DNA from: Absidia repens
Lineage: Eukaryota; Mucoromycota; Mucoromycetes; Mucorales; Cunninghamellaceae
Assembly (NCBI GenBank): GCA_002105175.1
Contig: MCGE01000021.1
Location: 558,001-622,000, forward strand
Length of the DNA stretch: 64,000 nt
Reading direction: 5' to 3'
Shown: piece after piece, positions 46,090 through 55,672 of the stretch
Layout: each line of letters opens with the position of its first letter
Position numbering within the stretch: the first letter of the stretch is position 1
Notes under the pieces: generated by a model
What the model saw: only the letters and a program-made list of their open reading frames with translations
Database searches by the model: none
Told to the model about the DNA's origin: nothing
Translations under genes and position numbers: made by a program

Positions 46090-48243
46090 ATGACAAAAGA
46101 CGATTCACTGGAGGATAGCTTGAACGGTATGGCATAGTTACAAGTACAAAAAAAAAAAACTGTCATTTATTAATGGCATTTTCTATTTTCTATAGAACTA
46201 TCTTTTGAAGATAATACCCAACAGTATCAAAAAAACCCGTTTCACGTTGTCCTTGTCGACCTCAAAAGAGCTGCTTTTGATCGAAAAATCCACTGTGTTG
46301 AAAAACCTTTGGAAGGTGATTTGAAATATGTGGCGTTATCGTATCGTTGGGGGGAAGTACAAGAGACTATGATCGATACCGGCGTGGGCTATTCCGTCAC
46401 CATCACATCGTTCGATTTGCTTACTTTTATTGACCTTTGCGCCATGATAGCCATGGAATCTGAATTGAAGGACATGGAATATGTATGGGTGGATGCCATC
46501 TGTGTGGATCAAAACAACCCCATCAAGCGAAAAACCACCATATATCAAATGACCAACATCTACGAACATGCCAATTTTATTCTGGCGGTCCCTGATCTTC
46601 ATCTGGCATACTTGTATAGCATATCCACAAAAAATACTGAAATTCTATTTGGATCTCAGCGTTTCAATGAATATCTCTATTATCTTATTCATGGAAACGC
46701 CAAGTGCCTCTCCTCCTTGGATGAAGAATGGCTCGACAAGTACAAAGTACCCAAGGACCATGCTTTGAGGCAACTATTGACAAAATATACCGATTATTTT
46801 ACGGATGGATTGATGACATACCGAGAACGTCATTGGAAATATAATGAAATAAACGTCCTCAATCATTTGTACGAAACCAGCCCAGAAGTCACCGAACCAA
46901 CCAAAAATTCTGAAGAGGATATGTCGTCTCAGTATAGAACAGTTCAAACGCCGACGGAGGATGACGCTACTGCCGACGACGTTCTAACAAAAGTAAAACA
47001 ATTACATCAATGCAAAAAGCCAAATTGTCCTTTAGATTTATCAGTTGTTGTTGATGAGCAGCCGCCATACGAAGAAAACAGGTTCCAACGAAGAAATATC
47101 GCGCTTCATCATCGTGAATGGAACCAAAAGATCGATGAAAGAAGCACATGCATCCGTCAATCAATGCATCTTATGATAGATCTTATTGTGGATTGGTCTT
47201 CACGTGTTTGGGTAATCAGTGAATTCAACATTGCCAAAAAGAAAAACAATCTCAAATATTGGTTTCACCAACTTTCACATCGTACTCTACGCAGCCCTCA
47301 AGGGTACAATGTTAGTAGATATCGACAAGACACAGAAATCTCCTTTTTCAAATTCGATTTTAATCATCCGTCCTTCTCCACTATCAAAACTGCCAAAGTC
47401 AATGACAGGGGACAATGGGCTACGTCCGATCCAGTGTACCTAAAATTTCATCAAACCATGATCAATCAGCTCAATGACCAAACATTTTTGGAGATGATAC
47501 TGAACTCGAAAGCCAGCAAAATGGAGGACCGATTTTATGCCATCTTGCCGCTTTCGCAAGACTATAAACATTTGATTGGAAGCAAGCATTTGGAGGATAG
47601 TTGGAAAATGAATACCTTGCTTGCGGTGAAATTGAAACTCTACGAATGGATGAATGTCAAGGACAAACTCAACCTTTTATTTTTCTCTGGACGGTGGGGG
47701 ACCGAACAGAAAGGCACCATCTTACCGACCTTTGCCACATCAACTATCGCTTGGTATAGATCTGAGAAACCTGAGGCGACAGTGGGCGGTCTTGAGCCAT
47801 CTAATTTTGAATTAAGCGACCCATCCACTATCACATTGAAGCAGTCTGCTACCACTAATCAGCTCTTTCTTCATTTGAAACCAAAGTCATATTACGTGTG
47901 GTCTCATGCTAAAGAAAAAATTATAAATGAGCTTCATGAACAAAACAAAAGAATATACGGACATCTCAAGTGCTTTCACCAAGCGCTAATTCTTGATATC
48001 ATATCTATTCCTACTTGGTACACCACAACCATGGAGGCACATCAGCAGGATAAAATCTCTATGACATTTTTGGATGCCGGGTATATTCATTTAGTCGGAA
48101 GTTTAGAAAGTAACGTATGGGTCTTGGGATCATTTCCTTTCTTCGACAATAATGAATTGTATGTACTGAAGAAAAAGCTTAAACATGATTATTGGACTCA
48201 TCATAATGGTGATGACTATCCTTCTGGATTTCATATTTATTGA
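46090..48243 (+). CDS. HET-domain protein 1, two exons (694 aa)
   Basis: Exon 1 46090-46126 (M-T-K-D-D-S-L-E-D-S-L-N, donor GTATGG), exon 2 46196-48243 (acceptor CTATAG), phase 1, total 695 codons. The HET (heterokaryon incompatibility) core is at residues 58-66 (V-A-L-S-Y-R-W-G-E) and 108-118 (Y-V-W-V-D-A-I-C-V-D-Q), then I-Y-Q-M-T-N-I-Y-E-H-A and A-V-P-D-L-H. The roughly 500 remaining residues are a conserved region shared with the second HET gene (W-S-S-R-V-W-V-I-S-E, N-S-K-A-S-K, D-R-F-Y-A-I-L-P), with no other named domain, NACHT or transmembrane segment seen. In ascomycetes HET proteins trigger cell death after non-self contact; here a similar role is only inferred. Poly(A) signals near 48260-48280. 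No F-box gene follows it. Confidence 0.9.
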
Positions 48244-48454
48244 AATATCATCAGCATTACAATAAATCAATAAATAAAGCTATAATTTTTTAATACATAT
48301 ATCATACACAAATGAACTTGTTTCTCAAGAATGGCTGGGGGGTTTTTTTTTATTCAAAAGCTAAAGGAAACATTCTAAATTATAGAAATATGGTGTGACC
48401 ATCTAAACTAGAGAGTAAATACAATATATAAAGACAAACGGTATATAAGAGAGC
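48244..48454. other. HET1 3' flank
   Basis: Several AATAAA signals just after the stop, then AT-rich DNA leading into an R copy. Confidence 0.4.
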
Positions 48455-48715
48455 CCAGGACATACTTTATTCAGATATTGGCATGAATTATATATAATAC
48501 GACAGCTAACTCTGCTAGTAAGAAGGCTAAAACTAAAGGAATGGGATTTGATAACAGTCATTCCAAGTTCATATGTTACCGGATCCCACGATATCTAAAT
48601 TAAATGGGCTTCCCCATGCATCTTTAATCTGCACTTTTTCAAATGCCCCTAATTCCAAATCTAATACTAATCCATAATGACCTTTACAATGGTCGCAATG
48701 ATGTAGAAAAAAAAG
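48455..48715 (+). repeat. Dispersed repeat R, plus orientation
   Basis: ACATACTTTATTCAGATATT, GGGCTTCCCCATGCATCTTT and ATACTAATCCATAATGACCT. With the minus copy at 48960 it forms an inverted pair around a LINE-like tail. Confidence 0.85.
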
Positions 48716-48787
48716 GGGGATTTCTCCAGACCCGATAAATCAGATTTTTTTTTCAGATATTTCAGACAAGGCTAAATGATAAAAAGA

Positions 48788-48854
48788 GACGTGAGTCCAA
48801 GTCTTTATTCAATAAACGACACATTACAAAAAAAAAAAAAAAAAAAAAAAAAAA
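48788..48854 (+). mobile_element. Short retroposon-like 3' end with poly(A)
   Basis: GTCCAAGTCTTTATTCAATA then AACGACACATTAC and a run of about 26 A. The same end occurs before the 31-nt poly-A at 59655 (GGTCTTTATTTTAATAAATG). This is probably a strongly 5'-truncated insertion of the same retroelement. Confidence 0.5.
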
Positions 48855-48959
48855 GATTTCACATCCCGCCCACATGATTTTTGTTTATTTTCTCGCACTG
48901 TTTATTTTTTCCCCTTTCTTCCTTTCCTTTCTTTTTTTTTTCCCTGCTTTTTTCTTCAT

Positions 48960-49690
48960 CATTACAGTCTCATCAAGGTTATTGTGACCTTAGATTAGTG
49001 TCAGGACTAGTTTAGAAGGGTTTGCAAATCAGGGATGACAACATGCATGGAGAAACCCTTTCATTTTGGATCTAGGATCTTGAGGACACCATTAGTTGGC
49101 TTCATTCATTTAGTGTAGTGTTAGCTTTCCATATTTTATATCTGTATTTAAATAAAACATGTTTCTTTTTACACGCTTCAATGAAAAAAAATGTCCCATT
49201 AGTTTCGCTCATGTCTATTAAAAAAAGATCCCTGTTTACCATCGCCTCATTAGATTAGCATTGACACCTATTATGCTTCAATAAAAGATATTCTTTAGAC
49301 TTTTTCTTGCCTTCAACATTAGAGTACAGTATATAAAATTCCTTTTCACAAATGTACCATTAAATTAGTGTTGACCAGTCTCCAGAACTCCTAGTAACCT
49401 CACTCTTGATAATTTCAATAGATCGCTTGTTACATTGACCTCTGCCTTCTTAGTTTAGAGTATATCATATTGCTTCAATAAAGTATGTCCTATTTATTGC
49501 TCCACCTGTGATTCATTATAAAACAAATACTGTCATTATTATAGCTGTTTTGTGCGTGTCCTGTCATATACGTGCTTTCTGTCTAGGACACATTTATATC
49601 ACCCTGACGACTATTTTCCCTACCGCTTTAACATACTTTATAGAACCAAAGCGCGAAACGGCAGAGGCGACGGAAACAAAAATACTCTCC
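48960..49690 (-). repeat. Long R copy with AATAAA-bearing tail, duplicate of 39340-40200
   Basis: R core at 48976-49165 (TGACCTTAGATTAGTGTCAG, TTTATATCTGTATTTAAATA), then repeated TTCAAT(A)AA sections at about 49176, 49280 and 49476, TATTATAGCTGTTTTGTGCG (49535) and GAAACGGCAGAGGCGACGG (49653). Confidence 0.7.
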
Positions 49691-49974
49691 AGCGGTTTTT
49701 TGTTTTTCCATACACACATGCCTGTTTATTTTTTTCTACCCTCATATATACACAGTATACATTAAGTGAGGTATTGACCCAACAGCACAGTAAAAGATCA
49801 TTTCTTTTTCACGGACACATACCCTCTTTTTTTCAAAACACAGAAACAAAAAAAAAAAAAAAACACATACGCACGCACACACACATATATATATATATAT
49901 ATATGTCACACCCATTTGATAAGATATTTCTACGTATGAGAGAGATTACTGGTAACAATGGTAAATAGATAAGA
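49691..49974. other. Intergenic with simple repeats
   Basis: CACACGCA and (TA)n at about 49870-49904, poly-A at 49848-49863. No gene supported. Confidence 0.4.
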
Positions 49975-50205
49975 CAAATTTTTATTTCAGATGCAGATAT
50001 AAACTATGACAACGAATACTCAACCAAGTCATTAAAAGTTTCATAACAATCATTCAAGGTGAAGGACTCATCTTATGGTGGGTCACAAAATCACGAATTC
50101 AAAATGAGAGAATTTTCTAACGATATTTGTATTGCGTTTAAAACGGTGCCCATTGATTCAAGTCTTGACACCAAACCCAAGTCCACGAGTACATCATTGA
50201 GGTAG
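49975..50205 (+). repeat. Dispersed repeat R, plus, diverged
   Basis: TTTCAGATGCAGATATAAAC, CACGAATTCAAAATGAGAGA and CATCATTGAGGTAGTATTAA, then an A-rich tail at 50221. Confidence 0.65.
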
Positions 50206-50929
50206 TATTAATGATGAGAAAAGAAAAAAAAAAAAAAAAACAAGAAAGAAAGAAATCAATGTGGGGCGGTGGCGTTGCAGTGTGTTGATAGTTTGATATA
50301 TCAGTCGAAATTCATTCATAGATTGCTGAATATGGAAAATTGTCGACAGGAAGGTTTGCATAATGAAAAAAAGCCAGGATATTCTGTGTGACAAGTATGA
50401 GAGGTTGGAATGCCGATGGTTGTCCTTTTTTGGTTTAGCATGATTTGAAGGCAATGTCATTGTATCCCGCAAAGCTAGATTTCATGCCTATATAAAACTT
50501 GCCATGATGATCACAAGCTTTATAATAGGTGAACACTGCCACTACAAACTACAAGTACTATGTCAACTTTCCTGCGGTGGATAGAAAAAAAGATTTTAAA
50601 TGATGAGCAATTATAAGATAAAATGATATGTAGACTTACTAAATATAATCATAACGGAGAAGTGTGAATGATGTAAAATAGATGTAGAGAATAAAGGTAA
50701 CTGTGTGTTTTGTATTGAAGACAAATATGAAGATTGTATATATTTGCTGCTTTGTGGGAAAGGAACTAAAATCAATAGTGGGGATTCGATTTAGTAGGCG
50801 TCCGGCGGTGATTGAAAAGGTAGAGAGAAGGTAAATGCTCCAAAATTTTTTGATACTCCTTTTATTTTTTCTTTTTTATTTTTTCTTTATATACCTATGT
50901 CAATCTCAAAACGTAAAGATAGCAGTACG
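50206..50929. other. Intergenic, no gene supported
   Basis: A minus ORF at 50194-50472 is Ser/His/Phe-rich with a homopolymer end; I see no family. The rest is AT-rich. Confidence 0.35.
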
Positions 50930-51115
50930 CTAGGCCTTCATCGAACGAGTATTCTCGGCCAAGTCCATACATTCCAATCTTGGGTAAAGATCCAGTCCTG
51001 TGATGATATTTTGAAAAAGAGAAGCGAATTCATCTAGTCGTCCTCCACTTACACGAAGTCTTGTATCAATATCTCCCAAAGCCATTTGAAATGTCTGATT
51101 GGTGTGGAACTTCAT
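50930..51115 (-). CDS. Unrecognised last exon of a small gene
   Basis: Reads M-K-F-H-T-N-Q-T-F-Q-M-A-L-G-D-I-D-T-R-L, then G-R-L-D-E-F-A-S-L-F-Q-N-I-I-T-G-L-D-L-Y-P; a likely helical, coiled-coil-like polypeptide. The ATG lies directly after CATTCCAG, a good acceptor, so this is probably a terminal exon and the Met may be internal. Upstream exons on minus may lie between 51130 and 51890, where several donor and acceptor pairs and short open pieces (for example F-W-Y-F-V-V-S-A-I-L-G at about 51290) occur, but I could not join them with confidence. No domain named. Confidence 0.4.
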   Translation of the reverse strand: MKFHTNQTFQMALGDIDTRLRVSGGRLDEFASLFQNIITGLDLYPRLECMDLAENTRSMKA

Positions 51116-51888
51116 CTGGAATGCGAAGATTTGGAAAATTCGGTGGAGGTAAAATATACAAAAGGACTAACAAATCAGCGATTTTGACGTCTTGTTCCTC
51201 AACTTTATGTGTTACTTAAACATAGGAATTAACACGACAAAAGAACCAAGTATGGCGCTCACCACGAAATACCAAAACTTCAAGAAAAGAAATATAAGGT
51301 AGGAAAATATAACGCGAACATTGTTTACCTTGTTGCATTGACTTTTTTTTTTTTTTGTCTTTTTAGGCCAATGATTCCTTGTGTATTGGTGGATTGACTG
51401 GAACCCTTGGCTCAAATGTGGTCAATTGGGGCAAGCAATAGAAGTAAAAAACTAATAAAGAACTGTACTTTTTGATGTAAGTTTATTAAAATAGCTATAT
51501 ACACTACTGTGTAACAATGCACTGATTTTCCTTTTTATTTGAGCCACCTTTACTATAGGCTAAGCTGGAACGGGATCATGGACTTTTCAGACAGCTCCAA
51601 TGACTTACAATTGCATTTATTGAACAACGGGGAATGATTCATCTTTGATATTGATTGTAGACCAAGTGAAACATAGCCAGTGTAAAGGTGTGCTGGTGAG
51701 TGACAAGGTACAATTGTTGGGTTGTGATGGATAACCGCGTACCTGGTATATGTGGATGATGCCAAATGGCAAATACGACAACATGTACGACACACGCAAT
51801 AATGATCAAGTAGAAAGGAAGTAACGCTCATGTATTGCGACTGATCCATGGGCTCACTGTAATCGAGGTAATTTTTTGCATGGACCAC
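51116..51888 (-). other. Possible exons on minus, unresolved
   Basis: Open pieces on minus include 51553-51888 (starts M-V-H-A-K-N-Y-L-D-Y-S-E-P) and, in another frame, a hydrophobic I-I-I-A-C-V-V-H-V-V-V-F-A stretch near 51780-51815. ACCAG|GTACGC near 51743 could be a donor. The pattern suggests a multi-exon gene ending at 50930, but the joins are not determined. Confidence 0.25.
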
Positions 51889-51929
51889 ATAGTCATACTC
51901 TAATCACTTTTGTTTTTGACACTTTTTTT

Positions 51930-52186
51930 TTTTTTTTTAATGTAGATGATGTTAACCAGGTTGGAAGACAATGTAGTGGAATATTCCAGGAATACCAGCA
52001 ACAAGATGCGGACAATCATAGGCTCAAGTAAATCACAATCTCCTATCAACTTGGAAAACTGGATCTCAGAAGTACGATGGTTGCAAGGCTGGGTTATCTG
52101 GAAATGAAGAAAACGACGACGAAAACGACGACGAAAACGACGACGAAGATGACGACGAAAACGACGATGAAGATGAATTATGATTA
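51930..52186 (+). CDS. Possible small exons with acidic Asp/Glu/Asn tail
   Basis: After TTTAATGTAG an open piece reads D-D-V-N-Q-V-G-R-Q-C-S-G-I-F-Q-E-Y-Q-Q-Q. A candidate 50-nt intron (GTAAAT to ATCTCAG, about 52026-52068) follows. Then one frame runs through a GACGACGAAAAC repeat (52112-52180), giving an acidic D/E/N tail ending E-D-E-L. Frames are not firmly connected. The triplet repeat would be open in all frames, so coding is unproven. Confidence 0.25.
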
Positions 52187-52940
52187 TATTTGTAGTTAGC
52201 GGCTCAAATGATACACTGGAAATGAAATTGATTGATTGAAATATATGTTGTTGTTGTTTTTTTATCGTCTTACCTCAAATAAAATAAATACTAATACTCT
52301 TATTATGCAAATCACATATTTATCGTCTCAAAGGGAAAAAATAGCTGCATGTGTTGTACGGGGTTAGGTGGTGTGATATGGGCGCTGATTGTGCTGTGGA
52401 AGGTGAATGGTGTGTTTTTTACATGAATTAGGGGAAAGGTGTCTGATTATAGATAGTAATTAGATTGTTTAGTATGTGGGTGATAAAATGATCGTGGGTT
52501 GCTTGGTGTTTTATAATAGCCGAATGAATGAAGTGGTGATTATGGTGTAGTTCTATGATATGATATGTGTTGGCATTATAGAGGAATTTTGAAATGGTGT
52601 AGCAATCACCAACAAAGGATCGTATATAAATTGAAAAGAAGTTGCACACTCTCCTCGATGAACAAAAAAAAAAAAAAAAAAAAAAAAGAGCGGTACTAGT
52701 TGGAACATGCTGAATTATACTTTTAATACTCCTAAGCGAAGACTCGATTTACTTTTGCCGTATACTTTACTGCAGTTGCTGCTGCCCTTTTGAAGAACTT
52801 TGTTTTTGACAAAATAAATAAATTTTATTTAGGGGATTGCCCCATACCGATAAATCCGATACTTTCTTTTAGATAAACATTTCAAGGCTCGACTGTACCA
52901 CAGGTACGACATTCATTGTATCGCCGATGACTATCAATTT
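52187..52940. other. Intergenic, no gene supported
   Basis: Poly-A of about 27 nt near 52661-52687. A short GGGGATTGCCCCATACCGAT (about 52837) recalls the MITE-like element end and GGGATTTCTCCAGACCCGAT at 48717. Confidence 0.35.
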
Positions 52941-53702
52941 ATGCACTCTGTTGCACTTGACAGTATTTTTTTCTTTTTTATTGACATTTACATCTTTGCT
53001 CCTTTACGTTATTATTCCAAACATCTATTATTTTTACTCATTATGATCAGTCAAATGCTCGGCGAAAAAACCTATCCTGACAAAAATAGTATGGTGAATG
53101 ATGCCAAGATGTTTGCAAGAAAAAATGGGGTTTCCACTGTCACCATCAAAAGATTTATCTGAACTTACGCCACCGTCATCACCATCATGACCTTTATTAC
53201 AAGCACCAAAAATATTGCCTGCATTAACAGCAGCAGAAATATCAACACCAACACTAACGGCAACAGCAACCCATTCCCACCACACCTATTCTAACCCCAT
53301 CCGAATCAAAACCAGTACCATTCACTACCACCAAAAAACCCACCAGAAAACCCACTAGAAGAAGACGACTTAGTGAACGAGTTTCAACACAAAACATAGT
53401 CGTGGAACTCAACGACATTTATTTTTATTTTACTATCTTTATTATTCTAAAAGGCTACCCTATAGAATAAACAATGTCTTTTTTTTTTTTTTTTTTTTTG
53501 GTAATGCCTAGTAGATTGCATAAACTGATAATTATCGGCGATACAATGAAGGTGGTACCTGTGGTACAGTCAATTCTTTTGGAATTTTTCACCTCAAAAA
53601 AAAATATTGCATTTACAGTATCGGATATGGAGCGATTCCCCCGCAAAAAAGAAGATAGTATGTTATCATTCAAAAACAAACATGAATTTGAACTTCAGTA
53701 AT
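52941..53702 (+). CDS. Unrecognised short exons, possibly a transposase-like relic
   Basis: 53045-53162 reads G-E-K-T-Y-P-D-K-N-S-M-V-N-D-A-K-M-F-A-R then K-N-G-V-S-T-V-T-I-K-R-F. This is loosely like the FAR1/MULE-type N-terminal domain (start of Zn-binding fold: F-x-D, then A-x-x-N-G-F), but too short to assign. A His/Asn/Thr-rich non-coding-like stretch follows, then a second open piece 53505-53702 (H-K-L-I-I-I-G-D-T-M-K-V-V-P-V-V) that ends at TAATAAAATAAA. They may be unrelated. Confidence 0.25.
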
Positions 53703-54177
53703 AAAATAAATTGAATAACTTGTGCCTGTTGAAGGCATTAGTACCTTTATTGATCAAAATTAATAAAAGACTAAAGAATATAAATATACCAATACAATAT
53801 ATATATTGACAGAATAATAATTGAGTAATAAAGAATAGCCTAATGTCGGGAAGAAAGTGGAGTGAAGGTAAAAAGTAAAAAAAAAAAACAGGTATGAGGA
53901 AAAGAAGGAAGTTGTTGAAAAAGATAAAGTAAATGCTGAAATTAAATGTTAGACACATTCATGCGATTTATGCTGTTAATTTAACGCCCCGCTGAATAGC
54001 CAAACTCCCCCCGTTTTTTTTAACCGCACACCAGTTGCCGTTAACACACATTGAGTGTTTGTATATTAGCCAGGACAGTGATCAGTGAAATCGACTAATA
54101 TTCAACCCAGTTTTTTTCTTTTTTTTCTACATGTATATGCATCTTGCATGAAAGTGATTAATGGTAAAAAAAAAAAA

Positions 54178-54804
54178 AAAATACGGAGGATAACATCAAA
54201 TATGTATCTGAAAGCTGAAAGAAATTACAAAAAGAAAAAAGAATAAAAGAGAATAACAAAATTAAGGTGATCAATGTTGTTTATCTGGTATTTTTGTTTT
54301 GGGTGCAAGCTTGTGTAATAAGTCTTTTCCTTGTCAACTATTGTTTTGGTTTGGATTCTTTAAATGATGGTAATGGTGATAATAATGACGATGGTATTAA
54401 CCAGGACTGCCTTATGAATAATGAGACGGAGGACGGCCAACGTTTCTGATAAAAAGCATACTGTGTCGATATTTTTTCCATACGCCATCTTAATTTTCAG
54501 GGGAAGTTCGTACAATACCATCGTCGTCATTATTCGAGCCAAATTCATAACATCACCAATACCATTACGTTCGCCAACGTCGCTCTTGCTACCATTATCA
54601 CCTCTCCCAGCGGCATCACCGTCACCATCACCCAAAGCACTTAAAACCAAAACAATAATAGAAGGAAAAAGTGTGTAGTACACAAACTTGCACCCAAAAC
54701 AAAAATACCTGATAACCCTGATCACACTGACTTTGTCAGTCTTTTTTGCTCTTTTTCCTTTTGTAATTTTTTTCAGCTTTCAGATACATATTAGACGTTA
54801 TCCC

Positions 54805-54808
<4 letters not shown>
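54178..54808. repeat. Large imperfect inverted repeat (foldback, about 630 bp)
   Basis: Left arm 54178-54410 and right arm about 54520-54808 are reverse complements with indels. AATATGTATCTGAAAGCTGA at 54199 pairs with TCAGCTTTCAGATACATATT at 54774. GTATTTTTGTTTTGGGTGCA at 54288 pairs with TGCACCCAAAACAAAAATAC at 54687. AATGACGATGGTATT pairs with AATACCATCGTCGTCATT. The loop holds about 100 bp. Each arm begins with an ORF coding a hydrophobic segment followed by a Gly/Asp-rich region, so this is an inverted duplication of a small gene start, or a foldback transposon. Confidence 0.75.
54360..54725 (-). CDS. Possible secreted/membrane small protein in foldback right arm
   Basis: On minus: F-C-F-G-C-K-F-V-Y-Y-T-L-F-P-S-I-I-V-L-V, a signal-peptide-like stretch, followed by G-D-G-D-A-A-G-R-G-D-N-G and a non-repetitive part. 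The left arm carries a shorter plus-strand version (about 54270-54449: F-C-F-W-V-like start in one frame, D-G-N-G-D-N-N-D-D-G). No family recognised; the ORF may be only a by-product of the inverted repeat. Confidence 0.25.
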   Translation of the reverse strand: MIRVIRYFCFGCKFVYYTLFPSIIVLVLSALGDGDGDAAGRGDNGSKSDVGERNGIGDVMNLARIMTTMVLYELPLKIKMAYGKNIDTVCFLSETLAVLRLIIHKAVLVNTIVIIITITII

Positions 54809-54844
<36 letters not shown>

Positions 54845-55322
54845 CATCATTGATTTTTCTTACTGCACGATAATTTATCATGCTGAACGGTATTTTTATC
54901 GCGGCTGGTGCAATCCCGAAACAAAAATAGCTGAAACAGTTAAACGGTGCTATACCGACCATACATCTGATAATTCACATTTTTATTTTCCAAGAACGTC
55001 AACGATCCGGGCTAGGCAAGCCGCCCCGAGTGCGATGGGATAAACACACGTCATTATTAACAAGATTCAATGACAGAATAAAAGAGATAAGAGTGAGTGA
55101 TCCATATATCATGATTGATTACCAGTTTATCAGTTGATATATTGGCTGTATTGCGCCTTTTTCCAGCTTTACTTAATTTTAAGTTTCATTTTTTTCAATT
55201 TACAACATTAACTATGTGAGTGAGAGTGATGAAGCTTTTTGCTTTTAAAAAGTTAATTTATTGTCAGCATATCAGTTCCCACACCTTGAGATATAAGGTT
55301 GCGGGGATTCAAAGGTAGCGAA

Positions 55323-55367
<45 letters not shown>

Positions 55368-55672
55368 AGGTACCAAAATTTTATCAAAAAAAAAGTCAGA
55401 GACCTACCGGAAATGTTAAAAAAACCGGCTTATAGTATTGTAAAAAAATGATATCCATTGACTATTGTAGGTTTTGACATGTCTCTCTATTCAACAACAC
55501 AACACTAAAAAAAAAAAGAACAAGAAAAGACAAATGTTTGTGTAAACTTCGATGGCGCAAACTTTGATATATATGCACTCCGCAAACTCTTCAATGTGTT
55601 AGAAAGGTACTTTTCCTTATTCTTCCTTTTTCACAGTTTCTCTTTTGCTCTTCACCCTCTATCTGAATCAAT
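54809..55672. other. Intergenic and HET2 promoter
   Basis: (TA)n at about 54811-54840, a 43-nt poly-A at 55324-55366 and, before the HET2 gene, TTGATATATATGCACTC at about 55563 as a TATA candidate, 105 bp from the ATG. Confidence 0.5.

Noticed and set aside
46309..48243. HET1 starting at the non-ATG codon near 46309
   Set aside because: A spliced first exon with ATG at 46090 keeps the frame and parallels HET2.
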